Part shown: positions 10,920 through 21,263 of the stretch, piece after piece
Numbering within the stretch: the first letter of the stretch is position 1
Layout of the letters: the number at the start of each line of letters is the position of its first letter
NCBI GenBank assembly: GCA_026874595.1
Contig: CM049320.1
Span: 45,268,714 to 45,332,713, forward strand
Reading direction: 5' to 3'
Length of the DNA stretch: 64,000 nucleotides
DNA from: Sipunculus nudus
Taxonomy: Eukaryota; Annelida; Sipuncula; Golfingiida; Sipunculidae
Translations under genes and position numbers: made by a program
Notes under the pieces: generated by a model
Database searches by the model: none
What the model was told of the DNA's origin: nothing
The model's input: the letters and a program-made list of their open reading frames with translations, nothing else

Positions 10920-11594
10920 TGTTGCGTGTAGCACAAAACATCTCCGAGTTCTACTCACACAACGAAGATGTTAAATGAAAAACTGACTCACAAATATAGT
11001 ACAAAATATATATAATTATTTAAACAAACATTATTTACAATATATACAATACATGAACAAAAAGTCTCTAACACATAATAACTAAATCTTGGTGCGGTAC
11101 AAAATGAAGAAATACTTATCTGCTGTAAATCAAAGTCACTGGTGCTGGTTCGACGAAATAAAAATGACTCCAGGGTTGCTCTGAGGAGTCATAACGAAAG
11201 TTCAGTTCATAATCCGTGCACAGCCATAATAAAGTCCAAAACGTCCAAAATGTCTCCGCCTTATCACAAGGAGACTACACATCATCAGGCCTGGATATCC
11301 CTGGATATCAGTTCTTGTTTGCAACCCAATTCAAAATCACTAAATGAAGGGTATTTATAGTGTCTGTGGACCTTAACGCAATATCGATCGATCCACTTTT
11401 AAATTCCAGTTCAGGTTGTTTAACCGCTGTTAATGAATGACTGAAAACGTTCTCTTTGTCCGTTTATTCGTTGTTGCCGGAGTTCAATAGATGACTGTAA
11501 GCGACACGGGTCAACGCGTTCCTGTTGTTTCTGGGTCAATGGTTCTAAGGTCCTTCTGTGAGTGCCCTGCCATTGCGTACGGACATACATCACA
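10920..11594 (-). repeat. 3' LTR of the Gmr1-like Ty3/gypsy element
   Basis: 675 bp; minus-strand ends TGTGATGTATG and CACGCAACA. It is preceded on that strand by an AGGAGGATGG polypurine tract (11595-11604). Its left 367 bp (10920-11286) match 17191-17557 with about four substitutions. Confidence 0.9.
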
Positions 11595-11604
11595 CCATCC
11601 TCCT

Positions 11605-12008
11605 AAAAAAGAAAATTTTATGATATTTTCATGGGTAAAATTTTACAATATCTGAAATATATACCTTTGGGTGATATGATATACATATGAGAAATATAAT
11701 TATGTTAACATGAGGATATAAACTTTTATAATCTACAATATCATTTATAATTGACATCAATAGCCATCATTTCTTTTCTTGCAAACATATGCAAATAATC
11801 TATCCAATTCATTTTAACTTCACTGTGATAATACACACACTAATAACTCACAAAACCATCGAACACTACTACGACTTGTGCAAAATAATATCCCTGTGAC
11901 TAATACACAATTCATCCTACTAGCTTATAATGCATAATAGCTACTGCATCTCAATGTTACATCTTCATCCATACCCATCTCTAACAATACAATTCATATA
12001 CAAATTTA
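11605..12008. other. Non-coding stretch between RNase H and the polypurine tract
   Basis: AT-rich sequence in the 3' part of the element, with no open frame of note and no envelope-like gene. Confidence 0.6.
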
Positions 12009-12620
12009 TCAATAACATCTAGATAATGCGTCAGCGATGACATTATCTTTTCCTCTTATGTGTTTCACATTGATGTCATACTCTTGTAAGAGTAGACTCC
12101 AATTTAATAACCTCCTGTTCTTGTACTTCATTCTACTCAAGAACACTAAAGGGTTATGATCAGTATAAATCACTAATGGATGAGAAACTGATCTCACATA
12201 GATTTCAAAATATTGCAGTGCTAAGATAAGCGCTAATAATTCTTTTTCAATGGTGGAATAATTTCTCTGGTAATCTTTAAATTTCTTTGAGAAATAACAG
12301 ACAGGATGATCAATCCCTTGTTCATCTTCTTGAATCAATATAGCACCAGCTGCTTGTACACTAGCATCAACACATAACTTAAAATCTTTGTCAAAATCAG
12401 GTGCTTTCAAGACAGGTGTATTGATCATCATCGACTTCAATTTCTCGAATGCTGCTTCGCAGTCATCAGTCCAAATATATATCTTCTTTTTCTTTAACAA
12501 ATTTGTGAGAGGGGCAGTTATCTCAGCAAAGTTTTTACAAAACCTTCTATAATACCCAGTCATGCCTAGAAATCTTTGTAAACTCTTGATGTAGGTCTCT
12601 GGAAATTGATAATGGCCTCA
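12009..12620 (-). pseudogene. RNase H and RT connection domain of the Gmr1-like element
   Basis: The frame runs from GYYRRF, the usual end of the RT thumb, into RNase H. The expected acidic residues are visible in LCVDASVQAAGAIL, STIEKELLALILAL and VIYTDHNPL, and the tail KDNVIADALSR is typical. The start of this frame overlaps the end of the RT frame at about 12566-12620, where a single-base shift moves the reading from one to the other. RNase H would remove the RNA strand during cDNA synthesis. This domain itself looks intact. Confidence 0.85.
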
Positions 12621-13526
12621 ATTTTGGCTTGAATAGGTTCTACATCACCTTGTCCTATGACATGACCTAAATAAATGACCTTGTCCTTCCCAAAATCACT
12701 TTTTGCCAAATTAACTGTAAGATTAGCTTCAGCCAGTCTTTGAAACAGTTTCTCAAGTCTATACAAGTGTTCAGACCACGTATCACTATATACAATCAAG
12801 TCATCAATGTAACCTTCAACACCTTCAAGATGGTTTATACAAATATTAATCAAACGTTGGAATGAAGCTCCACTATTCTTCATTCCGAACGGCATTACAT
12901 TATATTCATATAATCCGTCAGGAATAACAAAAGCAGAGATCTTTCTCGCTCTTTCAGTTAGAGGAACACCCCAATATCCTTTCAGTAAGCCACATTTTGT
13001 TACATATTTAGCTTTACCAATCCTATCTATACAATCATCAACTCCTGGTATGGGATACGTATCTGTTTTAGTTACAGCATTCACTTTTCTGAAATCAGTA
13101 CAAAATCTGTAACTTTTATCTGGTTTTGGAACTAATATACATGGAGAACTCCATTCACTTTGGCTCTCTCTGATGATGTCATTTTGTAACATGTAATCTA
13201 TTTCTTTTCTTAAGTTGGCAAGAGTTTCGGGATTAACCCTGTATGGATGTTGTTTTATTGGTTTTGCATCACCGACATCCACATCATGATATATAACATT
13301 TGTTCTACTAGGTACATCTGGAAATATTTGTTTATATTTTCTCAACAATTTTGACAAATCTTGAGATTTTTCAGACGACAGATGTTCTAGTTTCACATCT
13401 AAGTTTGCCAATATCTCTGAATTACCTAATTTTGTTTTTTCATTCTTGTCTTCACTTGTTTCAAAATCTTTGAAAATATCAGTAGTTTTTGATATTTCAT
13501 TATCATCAGATGTTATACGAACAGTT
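12566..13526 (-). pseudogene. Reverse transcriptase of the Gmr1-like element
   Basis: The frame opens after a TAA near 13527-13529, overlaps the integrase end by a few codons in the +1 frame, and runs to 12566. Fingers/palm motifs are clear: SPCILVPKPDKSYRFCTDFR, YPIPGVDDCIDRIG, NVMPFGMKNSGASFQRL and the motif C box YIDDLIVYSD. Motif A reads KCGLLKGYWGVPL where the family normally has FD-LLKGYW, so the first catalytic Asp is Gly. The frame ends in a stop just before the RNase H connection because of a one-base shift. It is identifiable but probably inactive. Confidence 0.85.
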
Positions 13527-15869
13527 TACTAATGTATCGTTCCTCTCAAAATATGATTTGAGCATATTCACATGACATAATTGAGTTCCCTTACGTCTAT
13601 CTGGAGTTTTGATGATGTAATTGACATTGTTAATCTTTCTATAAATCTCATAGGGTCCATGATATCTTGATTGTAATGGACCTTTACTTGGTAACAATGC
13701 AAGTACCTTATCTCCTACATTCAATTCCTGATGTCTTGCTTTCTTATCATACCATGTTTTCATCTTGGTTTGAGCTTTAGCCAAATTCTGTCTCGCTAAT
13801 TCACATGTATCATTCAACCGTTCTTTGAATGTGACCACATAATCTAAAACGGTTTTCCGTCTGTTTTGTTCACTAAGCCATTGATCTTTGATTACATTCA
13901 ATGGGCCTCTAATAGTGTGGCCAAACATGAGTTGAAACGGAGTAAATCCGAGTGACTCCTGGACTGAATCCCTAACTGCAAATAACAATAGCGGGACCCC
14001 TTCGTCCCAATCCCTCTTGTTATGAAAACAATAAGTCTTCAACATGGTTTTCAGAGTAGAATGAAATTTCTCTAAAGCACCCTGGGATTGCGGATGATAT
14101 GCACTTGACAAGATCTGATTAACACCTAATTCATTTGTCAACTGTTGTAATAATCCAGATGTAAAATTTGACCCTTGATCTGATTGAATTTCTTTAGGCA
14201 TACCAAACATTGTAAAGAATTTTATCAAAGCTTTAGTGATAGTTTTGGTTTTGATATTTCTCAAAGGAATGGCCTCTGGAAATCTTGTTGCAGTACACAT
14301 GATGGTCAACAAATATTGATTTCCATTTTTAGTTTTTGACATTCGACCAACACAGTTTATAATAATTCTAGACATGGCTTCTTCCATGACTGGAATTGGT
14401 TGTAATGGAGCTTTTGGTGAATCATGATTGTATTTTCCTACCATTTGACAAGTATGACAAGTTTTACAAAACCTGGCTATATCTTGATTCATTCTTGGCC
14501 AAAAGAAATGCCTTAGTATCCTTTCTTTAGTCTTGTTTACACCAAAATGTCCTGACAAAGGTGATTCATGGGCTATCTTCATTATTTCTGATCTATACAC
14601 TTCAGGAATCACAATCTGATTTACTGTAGCCCAGTCCTCTGTTGAGGGAATATCTTTAGATTTCCATTTTCTCATCAAAATATCATTTAGTATGAAATAA
14701 CCTGATGATACCTTATCTATCTCTTCACTCGGTAATACCATATCATATAAATGTGCAAGACCTGTATCATTCTTTTGTTCTTTCAAAAGATTATCCCTAT
14801 TCCCTAAAGGAAAAGTCTCATCCGATATTTTCTCAGCTCTTTTCTCATATTGAGAACGAGAAAGCGCTGGTTGGTCATTATCATGGTTAGTGACATTCAT
14901 GAATGTTTGTGACAAATCTATCACATCATCATCTACAATATTTCTATCTGCTTTAATATCAGTAGGCGTATTATCATCATTTTTGGTCCTATGAACCATA
15001 GCCGTATTGGCTTTTTCATCAGTGGAATCTACGTCCATCTTAATATCGACTTTAACAGTGGAATTCCCATCCACAGCCGTAATGGTGCTATCAATAGCCC
15101 TAGGTGCGGCCTTAACAGTGGAACCTTTGTCCACGGCCGTATAATTGGCTTTACCAGTGACATCTCTCGTCACAGCCATAACATTGGCCTTAACAGTGGA
15201 ACTATTGTCCACGGCCATATTATTGGTGACTCTCCCGGCCACCATATCGGCTTTTTTAGCCATCGCTCGAGTGACCGCACAGGCCGGAAACATTTCTTCA
15301 TGTTCCGCCTTATCAACAATGTCAGTACTCGGCTTAGAAACCATACAAGGATAAGCCGTCACATTTCCTCCCGCCAAATCATTCCCCAATAATAAAGACA
15401 CTCCCTTTACAGCTAAGCTAGGCAAAATCCCGACCTTAACAGGACCTGACACCAACCCTGACTTTAAAATAATTTCATGCAAAGGTACTGTAACAATAGA
15501 ACCTTCAATACCCTGAGCCAATACAATTTCTCCGGTTGCCGTCTCATCAGAGAAAGGCTCATCAGAGAAAGGTAATTTACATTCTAACAATAGAGACTGA
15601 GACGCTTCAGTGTCTCTTAGAATTTTGATTGGTACGGGTTCAATACTGTCCCTTTTTAAAGATACAAAACCCTCTGACACAAAAGGCTTAAATTCTTTAC
15701 GAATAGCCTGAAAGTCCTTATTCTTTCCCACAATGACAGGATCCTTTAAACCTACTGTCCCTGATGGAGGTTCACAAAGCAAGCCCTCGTATGTATTCAC
15801 GAGTGCATTTGGTGACGTTTCCTTAAGACTTGTCTCTTTATTCTTTTTGAGACTCAGACACGTAGCCAT
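13506..15869 (-). pseudogene. Protease-integrase polyprotein of the Gmr1-like element
   Basis: 787 codons with no stop. The N-terminus carries the end of a zinc knuckle. The protease region has ILRDTEASQSLL where DTGAS is expected (Gly to Glu) and later SLLLGNDLAGG. A low-complexity linker follows (about 15240-14990). The integrase has an HHCC zinc domain (SPLSGHFG, then CKTCHTCQ), then a catalytic core with SDQGSNF and HPQSQGALEKFHS, and a C-terminal end in QLCHVNMLKSYF. In the first core position the usual IDCVGP reads INCVGR, so that Asp is Asn. Integrase lies before RT, the diagnostic feature of this lineage. Confidence 0.9.
15545..15577 (-). repeat. 15-bp tandem duplication inside the protease frame
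   Basis: The segment CTCATCAGAGAAAGG is present twice in a row, giving a repeated FSDEP in the protein and keeping the frame. Confidence 0.8.
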
Positions 15870-15885
15870 AACATGTCCTGGTTTC

Positions 15886-16851
15886 TTACAATAATAGCTG
15901 ATAGGTCGATCCAGTCCTCAATCTGGGTTTTTCACTTGTCTCACCCTTTTTACCCTCAGAAAATTCTTTTCTGGGTCTAGGTGGACTCCCCTTTTTGTCA
16001 CTACCATTTACATTTCTTGGTCTTTGAAAGCCAACTTCTCTTGATTTATCAAATTTACTCTTATGAGTCAAAGCAAATTCATCGGCAAATTTTGCCGCTT
16101 GTTGTAACGTAGTTACTTCCTTCTCATCTAAATATGTCTTAATATCATCTCTAATACATTTCTTAAACTCTTCAACTAATATCAGTTGTTTTAATTTCTC
16201 ATAATCTGAATTCACGGTTTTTGAGTTACACCATTTCTCAAAAAGTACTTCTTTCTCATGAGCAAATTCAACATGAGTTTGAGTATATGTTCTCCGTAAA
16301 TTTCGAAACTTTTGTCTGTAAGCTTCAGGCACTAATTCATATGCATGAAGAATAGCATATTTGAGAGAATCATAATTTGAACATTCTTCTACAGATAAAG
16401 AAGAATATATTTCTTGGGCTTTTCCTGTGAATACACTTTGTGCCAGAATAGGCCACAACTCTATTGGCCACCTAAGATTTTTATCGATTTTCTCAAAGTG
16501 TAGAAAGAATTTATCTACCTCTTTTTCATTGAATGAGGGAACTAATCTGATATATCTGTTAGGGTCTAAAATTCCACCTGTTGCAGAATTTTCTTTTTTA
16601 TCCTCATCTGATTTTAGTTTAAGTTCTAGTTCTTTTATTTCTAATTCTTTTAATTTCAATTGATATTCATATTGACCAGAGTCAGCACCTTTTTGTGGTT
16701 CTGGAGGGTACAATTCCAAAACGGAATCCTCAAACAGATCATTATCCACTAGATGATCTACAATTCTCCTTTTTAATTCTGACTTTCTCATTGACTGTTT
16801 TCCTTCTATATTTAATTTGTTACAAGTTTCAAATAAATCAACTTTTTTCAT
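15886..16851 (-). pseudogene. Gag of the Gmr1-like element
   Basis: 321 codons from a good ATG at 16851. An N-terminal SAP-like helix pair (residues about 1-40) is followed by a charged coiled-coil stretch (KLKELEIKELELKLK, about 65-85). Then comes a SCAN-like capsid core (PSFNEKEVDKFFLHFEKI, AYELVPEAYRQKFRNLRR, LVEEFKKCI, TYLDEKEVTTLQQAAKFADE), then a basic tail. The frame ends at 15886 while the zinc knuckle (YYCKKPGHVMATC) lies in another frame, and the first Cys of the knuckle reads Ser. A one-base shift thus separates capsid from nucleocapsid in this copy. It would package the element's RNA. Confidence 0.85.
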
Positions 16852-17171
16852 TTGGTCTTAGACCTGCGTAGTGGGATTAACTATAAATTTATCAATATCC
16901 ATTTTGAATTTTTTATGAGTTTGTCATATAAAAATATGAAATAACCAATATTCTACTATATGAAATACTTATTTCTAAAAAATATATGACTATACAATCT
17001 ACTACAATGTTACTAATGTTCACTGTGAGTCTTTCTTACTTTAGAAATTCACATCAAAAATGAAACTATGATATTTGAATCAATACTCAAAATAGAAAAA
17101 TGATTTGAAAAATGTAGAAATAACCCTAAATCATACCCCTAAAGAAAACGAGCCAAAAAGAGAAAAGCAAG
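16852..17171. other. Leader between primer site and gag
   Basis: AT-rich, non-coding leader of the element. It probably holds the packaging signal, but no motif can be named. Confidence 0.6.
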
Positions 17172-17185
17172 CGGACGAGCCCCCA
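17172..17185 (-). promoter_or_regulatory. Primer-binding site matching the 3' end of tRNA-Pro
   Basis: On the minus strand TGGGGGCTCGTCCG starts five bases after the LTR end (17191). It is complementary to the last 14 bases of tRNA-Pro including CCA, the same primer used by murine leukaemia virus. Confidence 0.85.
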
Positions 17186-17190
17186 TTTGA

Positions 17191-17557
17191 TGTTGCGTGT
17201 AGCACAAAACATCCCCGAGTTCTACTCACACAACGAAGATGTTAAATGAAAAACTGACTCACAAATATAGTACAAAATATATATAATTATTTAAACAAAC
17301 ATTATTTACAATATATACAATACATGAACACAAAGTCTCTAACACATAATAACTAAATCTTGGTGCGGTACAAAATGAATAAATACTTATCTGCTGTAAA
17401 TCAAAGTCACTGGTGCTGGTTCGACGAAATAAAAATGACTCCGGGGTTGCTCTGAGGAGTCATAACGAAAGTTCAGTTCATAATCCGTGCACAGCCATAA
17501 TAAAGTCCAAAACGTCCAAAATGTCTCCGCCTTATCACAAGGAGACTACACATCATC
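17191..17557 (-). repeat. Truncated 5' LTR of the Gmr1-like element
   Basis: Matches the 3' LTR from 10920 to 11286 with about four differences in 367 bp. The match then stops abruptly, so the upstream 308 bp of the LTR (U3 and any promoter) is missing and no target-site duplication can be found. Confidence 0.9.
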
Positions 17558-17824
17558 TAGCGACAGCTTGTCACCCCAAACGTCGATTTTAGATGACCCT
17601 ATCAGTTTTTTTTCCGAAGGCCTGAGTGTCATGTTGTCATGGCTAGGGCGATAACGGGAAGTTGACCGTCATCGTCGAGAGGAAATAGACGGAAAGGCCG
17701 ATTCGAGTGAACTATATTTTTTCTGATGTATAAAAGGAACTGATGAATTCTATCATGTGTATAACCTTATAATTGATAAATTTTGAAGATAAAGAATGAG
17801 AGCCCAGTTCTTGACTTGACATCG

Positions 17825-18215
17825 TCAATATGCCGGCTTGTAAGACTGATCGCCACCGCGATGCCGTGCATGGTCCATTACCTGACGATGTCAATCCCCG
17901 TAGCATTTAGATAAGCATGTAGATGTATCACTCATTCAAATATGTTCACTTGCTGTTTGTTATTTCTCATCATCTATATGTTCTCTTTTAAATAATATTA
18001 TACAAGAATATGTATTTGGTCAATATGCCGGCTGGATTGGCCGACTGCTACCGCTGTCGTGCAAGCTTCATAACCTGACGATGTCAATACCCGTGGCATT
18101 TCGTAACGTATTCGGATGTATCACTCAATAAAATTTTATAAAACCCGTTCTGTTTGTTATTTCTTATCATTGTTATATTCACCTTTACATAATATTATTA
18201 AAACAACAACCACAA
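17825..18215. repeat. Degenerate 195-bp tandem duplication
   Basis: Two units start with TCAATATGCCGGCT at 17825 and 18020. Both contain CCTGACGATGTCAAT, GATGTATCACTCA and CTGTTTGTTATTTCT in the same order. 17558-17824 is single-copy and shows no gene. Confidence 0.7.
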
Positions 18216-18387
18216 TGTTTTGAAAACAGGAGTGAAGCCTGTTGAATCAACCACGAAAATGACCTGTGAATTTGGATTCCACAGCAGGGCACCTTTCGGG
18301 ACGCAATTTCGACACAATGGTTAGGCCAAAGGTCAGAACTTAACTGGGCCGCTGATATCAACCAGCAGTTGAATTCAACACAGCAAT

Positions 18388-18650
18388 TTATGTGTTCAGT
18401 TTAACTGGAACTGAATTTGAAATGAAATCCGAGCATTTATCCACGACCTCGGAAATGATATATTTTTTATGAGGATACACAAATCGTAGAGGATCATATG
18501 TTAAATAAAATGTCCACGATGGCCGGGACAACGGTCTAAAAAACTGTTTCCAATTTGCCCGCGTTACCACGGGCTTTTTGAGAACATAGTGAACGCAATA
18601 CAAAAACGCTTTAACAAATATTAAAAATGTCTTCCTGGAGAAAGAGTGGT
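18388..18650 (-). CDS. Unrecognised open frame with a possible acceptor site
   Basis: About 80 open codons ending in a TAA at 18388. They follow CACTCTTTCTCCAG on the minus strand, which is a good acceptor sequence. The protein reads KPVVTRANWKQFFRPLSRP and further on YDPLRFVYPHKKYIISEV, not low-complexity, but I recognise no family. Its phase does not fit the candidate first exon at 19754-19901. It could be a terminal exon or a chance frame in CpG-richer DNA. Confidence 0.2.
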
Positions 18651-18857
18651 TCCTTCTTCTCTAAATAAGGATTCCATTGCAAGAGTCAGTCTTTGACGGC
18701 CGAAGCCACGACTTCAGTATCAATAGGAGGCCTACTAAACTGAGATCGTTCGAAATCGCCCTGACAGTTTGCAATTTCCGTTAGGGCTCATATAAAAACA
18801 TATATGCACGGAAGTCGGCAATATTCGTATGGAGTACCGTTTGATGTCTTAGGTTAT

Positions 18858-18883
18858 ACCAAGGAGTTTACAGGGATGGAGTA
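18858..18883 (+). repeat. Inverted 26-bp repeat, left arm
   Basis: ACCAAGGAGTTTACAGGGAT plus GGAGTA. An exact inverted copy is at 20148-20173. Confidence 0.85.
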
Positions 18884-19078
18884 TCAAGTGAGAGTCTTGC
18901 CGTGTCGGATGTTGCTGACGGGGGTCATAAAACTCGCTGCTCTAAGGCACAAAGAGATACCGCTGATAAGCCCGGTGCTAATTGATACAGCGCGAGAGAC
19001 CCGCCTTCGGCGTGACTAATTCGGAACAGCTCGTTATAGTACCGGTATTTTTATAAATATTGTGACAAGGATGAGTAA

Positions 19079-19395
19079 GGCCAAAAAAAAAAAAATAAAT
19101 AAAAGGTATGGTTCTCAGGCACCGCCCGCGTCAATTTTAACCCCCCGCATCAAACATTTTTATTTTGATTTTCATCTTTCAAGAAGATAAAATAATACAA
19201 TTTCGATACCATTATCTTTTTTATGTAGTGCCTTTACCTGTTTAGCAAGAAGAAACCTGTCATTTTCATGCTTTTCCCAGATCAAATGACATTTTATCGA
19301 AACATACAAAAAAAGGTAAAAAATAAAATACGGCCCGCCCGCATTGATTTCTGAAAAAAAGTGCCTGAGAACCATACCCTTTTATTTTTTTGGCC
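19079..19395. mobile_element. Harbinger-like MITE, 317 bp
   Basis: The termini are GGCC plus an A-rich run plus GGTATGGTTCTCAGGCAC on the left (to 19122) and the exact inverse from 19361 to 19395. TAA flanks both ends (19076-19078 and 19396-19398), fitting the three-base TWA duplication of PIF/Harbinger transposons. The interior is AT-rich and non-coding. Confidence 0.75.
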
Positions 19396-19753
19396 TAAGT
19401 TACCAAATTTATCTCGGGTAGTATTTAATATAAATTTTTTAACAATCATTAATTTGAATACCATATTTTCTTATGTGTGGGAAACGTGTGAAGCTGTCGT
19501 TGCTAATAACGCCTGAGCTTGGCTGCGGTAAATATGGGCGATAATACGAGAACAACGCCGTCAGTGACAGAGGGGGCGATGGCTATCTGTTATCCATCAA
19601 AAAGAGAGTCATCCGATCACAAGCGTCAAAATTTTTTTTATCGACGGAATACTATAATACATGGCTAATTATTAATATAAGTCAGAAGTGTATGAACTGA
19701 TGGAATTTTTTATATTTCCGAAGTTATTCAGGGAAAGTAAGGTTTACACTTAC

Positions 19754-19901
19754 CAGTCCGTCCGTCATGAATCACGGCAGAAGTTGATGTAGAGTGACCG
19801 CATCTATCCCAAAATCGATCAAGTGATTCCTCAACACGAGACTTTTCTAGATATGTTTGTTGCGCGTAATTCTTGACAAAACAAACGATTTGTGCATTCA
19901 T
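19754..19901 (-). CDS. Candidate first coding exon of an unknown gene
   Basis: On the minus strand an ATG at 19901-19899 opens 49 codons (MNAQIVCFVKNYAQQTYLEK, later SLDRFWDRCGHSTSTSAV) and ends at a near-ideal splice donor, CTG|GTAAGTG (donor 19753-19748), with one base left over. The DNA on its upstream side (19902-20310) is CpG-richer than the surroundings, as a promoter would be. I recognise no family and found no partner exon with matching phase to the left. It could be chance. Confidence 0.3.
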
Positions 19902-20147
19902 AATTCCGGTCAATGTTATTCCAGTGATTTACTGCTCAGTTACTGCATATATCGCTCTCCGCTTCAGCGAGCTACAGCGGACCGCAGAAGTAACATCTAG
20001 CAGGCTCGCTTTATCAAAGGCGGTGCCGCCGCTGCGCCTAACCCCGCGGCACAATAGGCGTTCAATAGAGTTAATGGGCTTATCATGTCTTAATTGCAAT
20101 TAGCGCACGACTGACACTCGCGACCTGGTAGGGCTTCTGACAGTTGT

Positions 20148-20173
20148 TACTCCATCCCTGTAAACTCCTTGGT
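20148..20173 (-). repeat. Inverted 26-bp repeat, right arm
   Basis: Exact inverted copy of 18858-18883, 1.26 kb away. The pair brackets the MITE and the candidate first exon. Confidence 0.85.
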
Positions 20174-20540
20174 TATACAAATGAGTTGACATGAACCCTG
20201 GGGAGGAAACGGAGCGCCATCGTTTGTCCAGCCACATGGCATGCCGCGTCGTCATGGTTATCGGGGTTACCAAGTCACCTAAATTAGCGCGAAGTGCCGA
20301 TTTCAATCAAACAATCATTGGTACATTTCACACAAAAGTTAAACGAAAATTTGGCCGAAACACGTGGGATAATGTTGATTTAAATAATATTTAGAAGACT
20401 CCACGTTGACGTGCGCGGCGGAAATTAAAAAAAAAATCCGAAAATCATTTTTATTTTTATTTCATTTTTCCAGTTTTTAGGGTCGGCGGGTTCGAGAAAA
20501 GAAAATTAAAATAATAATGGCCTAAGTTAAATTTTTTTTT

Positions 20541-20701
20541 GTCGCAAATACTTTGCAAAGGGTAATTTGGCTGACATGCTGTGCTGGCAAATAATCTGCA
20601 AAGGGTGCCTTAGTTTAACTTGTGGTCGCAAATACTTTGCACAGGGTCATTTAGCCTCTGTGCTGTAGTGGCAAATACTCTGCAAAGGGTCACTTAGTTT
20701 A
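20541..20701. repeat. Short tandem repeat with TTTGCAAA-type palindromes
   Basis: Four degenerate units of about 40-50 bp, alternating in a roughly 85-bp higher period, each with GGCAAATA/CGCAAATA, then CTTTGCAAAGGGT or CTCTGCAAAGGGT, then TTAG. 20702-21263 is AT-rich with no gene seen. Confidence 0.75.
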
Positions 20702-21263
20702 TTTTAAAACAAAGTTCATGGCGCGCAGCTGAAGATTGAAAAATTTTAGCAAATGCAAAATGAAAGTGGCCTTCCTATACTTGGTTAGCAAAGTTCTAAA
20801 AAAATGAATGCAATACTAACACTGACATGACTGCCATAAAAACAGTAAATTTAGAGATACTGGGTTGCATATGAAATATTTATAGATGGGCAGACAGGTT
20901 GACAGAAAGGACTGATACCTTTATTTCACTTTCAGGGAAATAATGCTTTTAAGTTTATATTAAACCCTATTTTTAGCATATACATTATTATCATTAATTG
21001 TTTGAATCAGATTAATTTTTTTAATTTTACAATTTTTTTGAAAATATAAGTTAATTTATAATTGTAAGTTGCATCATTATTTATCCATAGTTTGGCTCAC
21101 ATCATGTCAAATTATGCATACACATTTTTTTATAATTTTTTAAATCACAAAATGTATTTGAACTAGAATTAAAAGAAAGTTATTTTTATAAGATAATCTA
21201 TCGCTTAAAAGAGCATAATGCCACAACATGGCATCTTCAAGATTATTCCTTGAATCACTATTG

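Larger units (their letters stand above)
10920..17557 (-). mobile_element. Ty3/gypsy retrotransposon with integrase upstream of RT (Gmr1-like)
   Basis: On the minus strand: truncated 5' LTR (17557-17191), primer-binding site (17185-17172), gag (16851-15886), protease plus integrase in one frame (15869-13506), RT (about 13526-12566), RNase H (12563-12009), polypurine tract, 3' LTR (11594-10920). The gag-PR-IN-RT-RH order is not the normal Ty3/gypsy order. It matches the Gmr1 lineage first found in cod. LTR identity of about 99% suggests recent insertion, yet the copy has frameshifts, altered catalytic residues and a 5' LTR lacking its first 308 bp. Confidence 0.9.

Noticed and set aside
14991-15392. 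Open frames on the plus strand opposite the protease-integrase frame
   Set aside because: Antisense to a recognisable polyprotein and built from its linker repeats.
18804-19019. Plus-strand frame of 71 codons from an ATG
   Set aside because: Contains one arm of the 26-bp inverted repeat and has no recognisable domain or splice context; kept only as a repeat observation.
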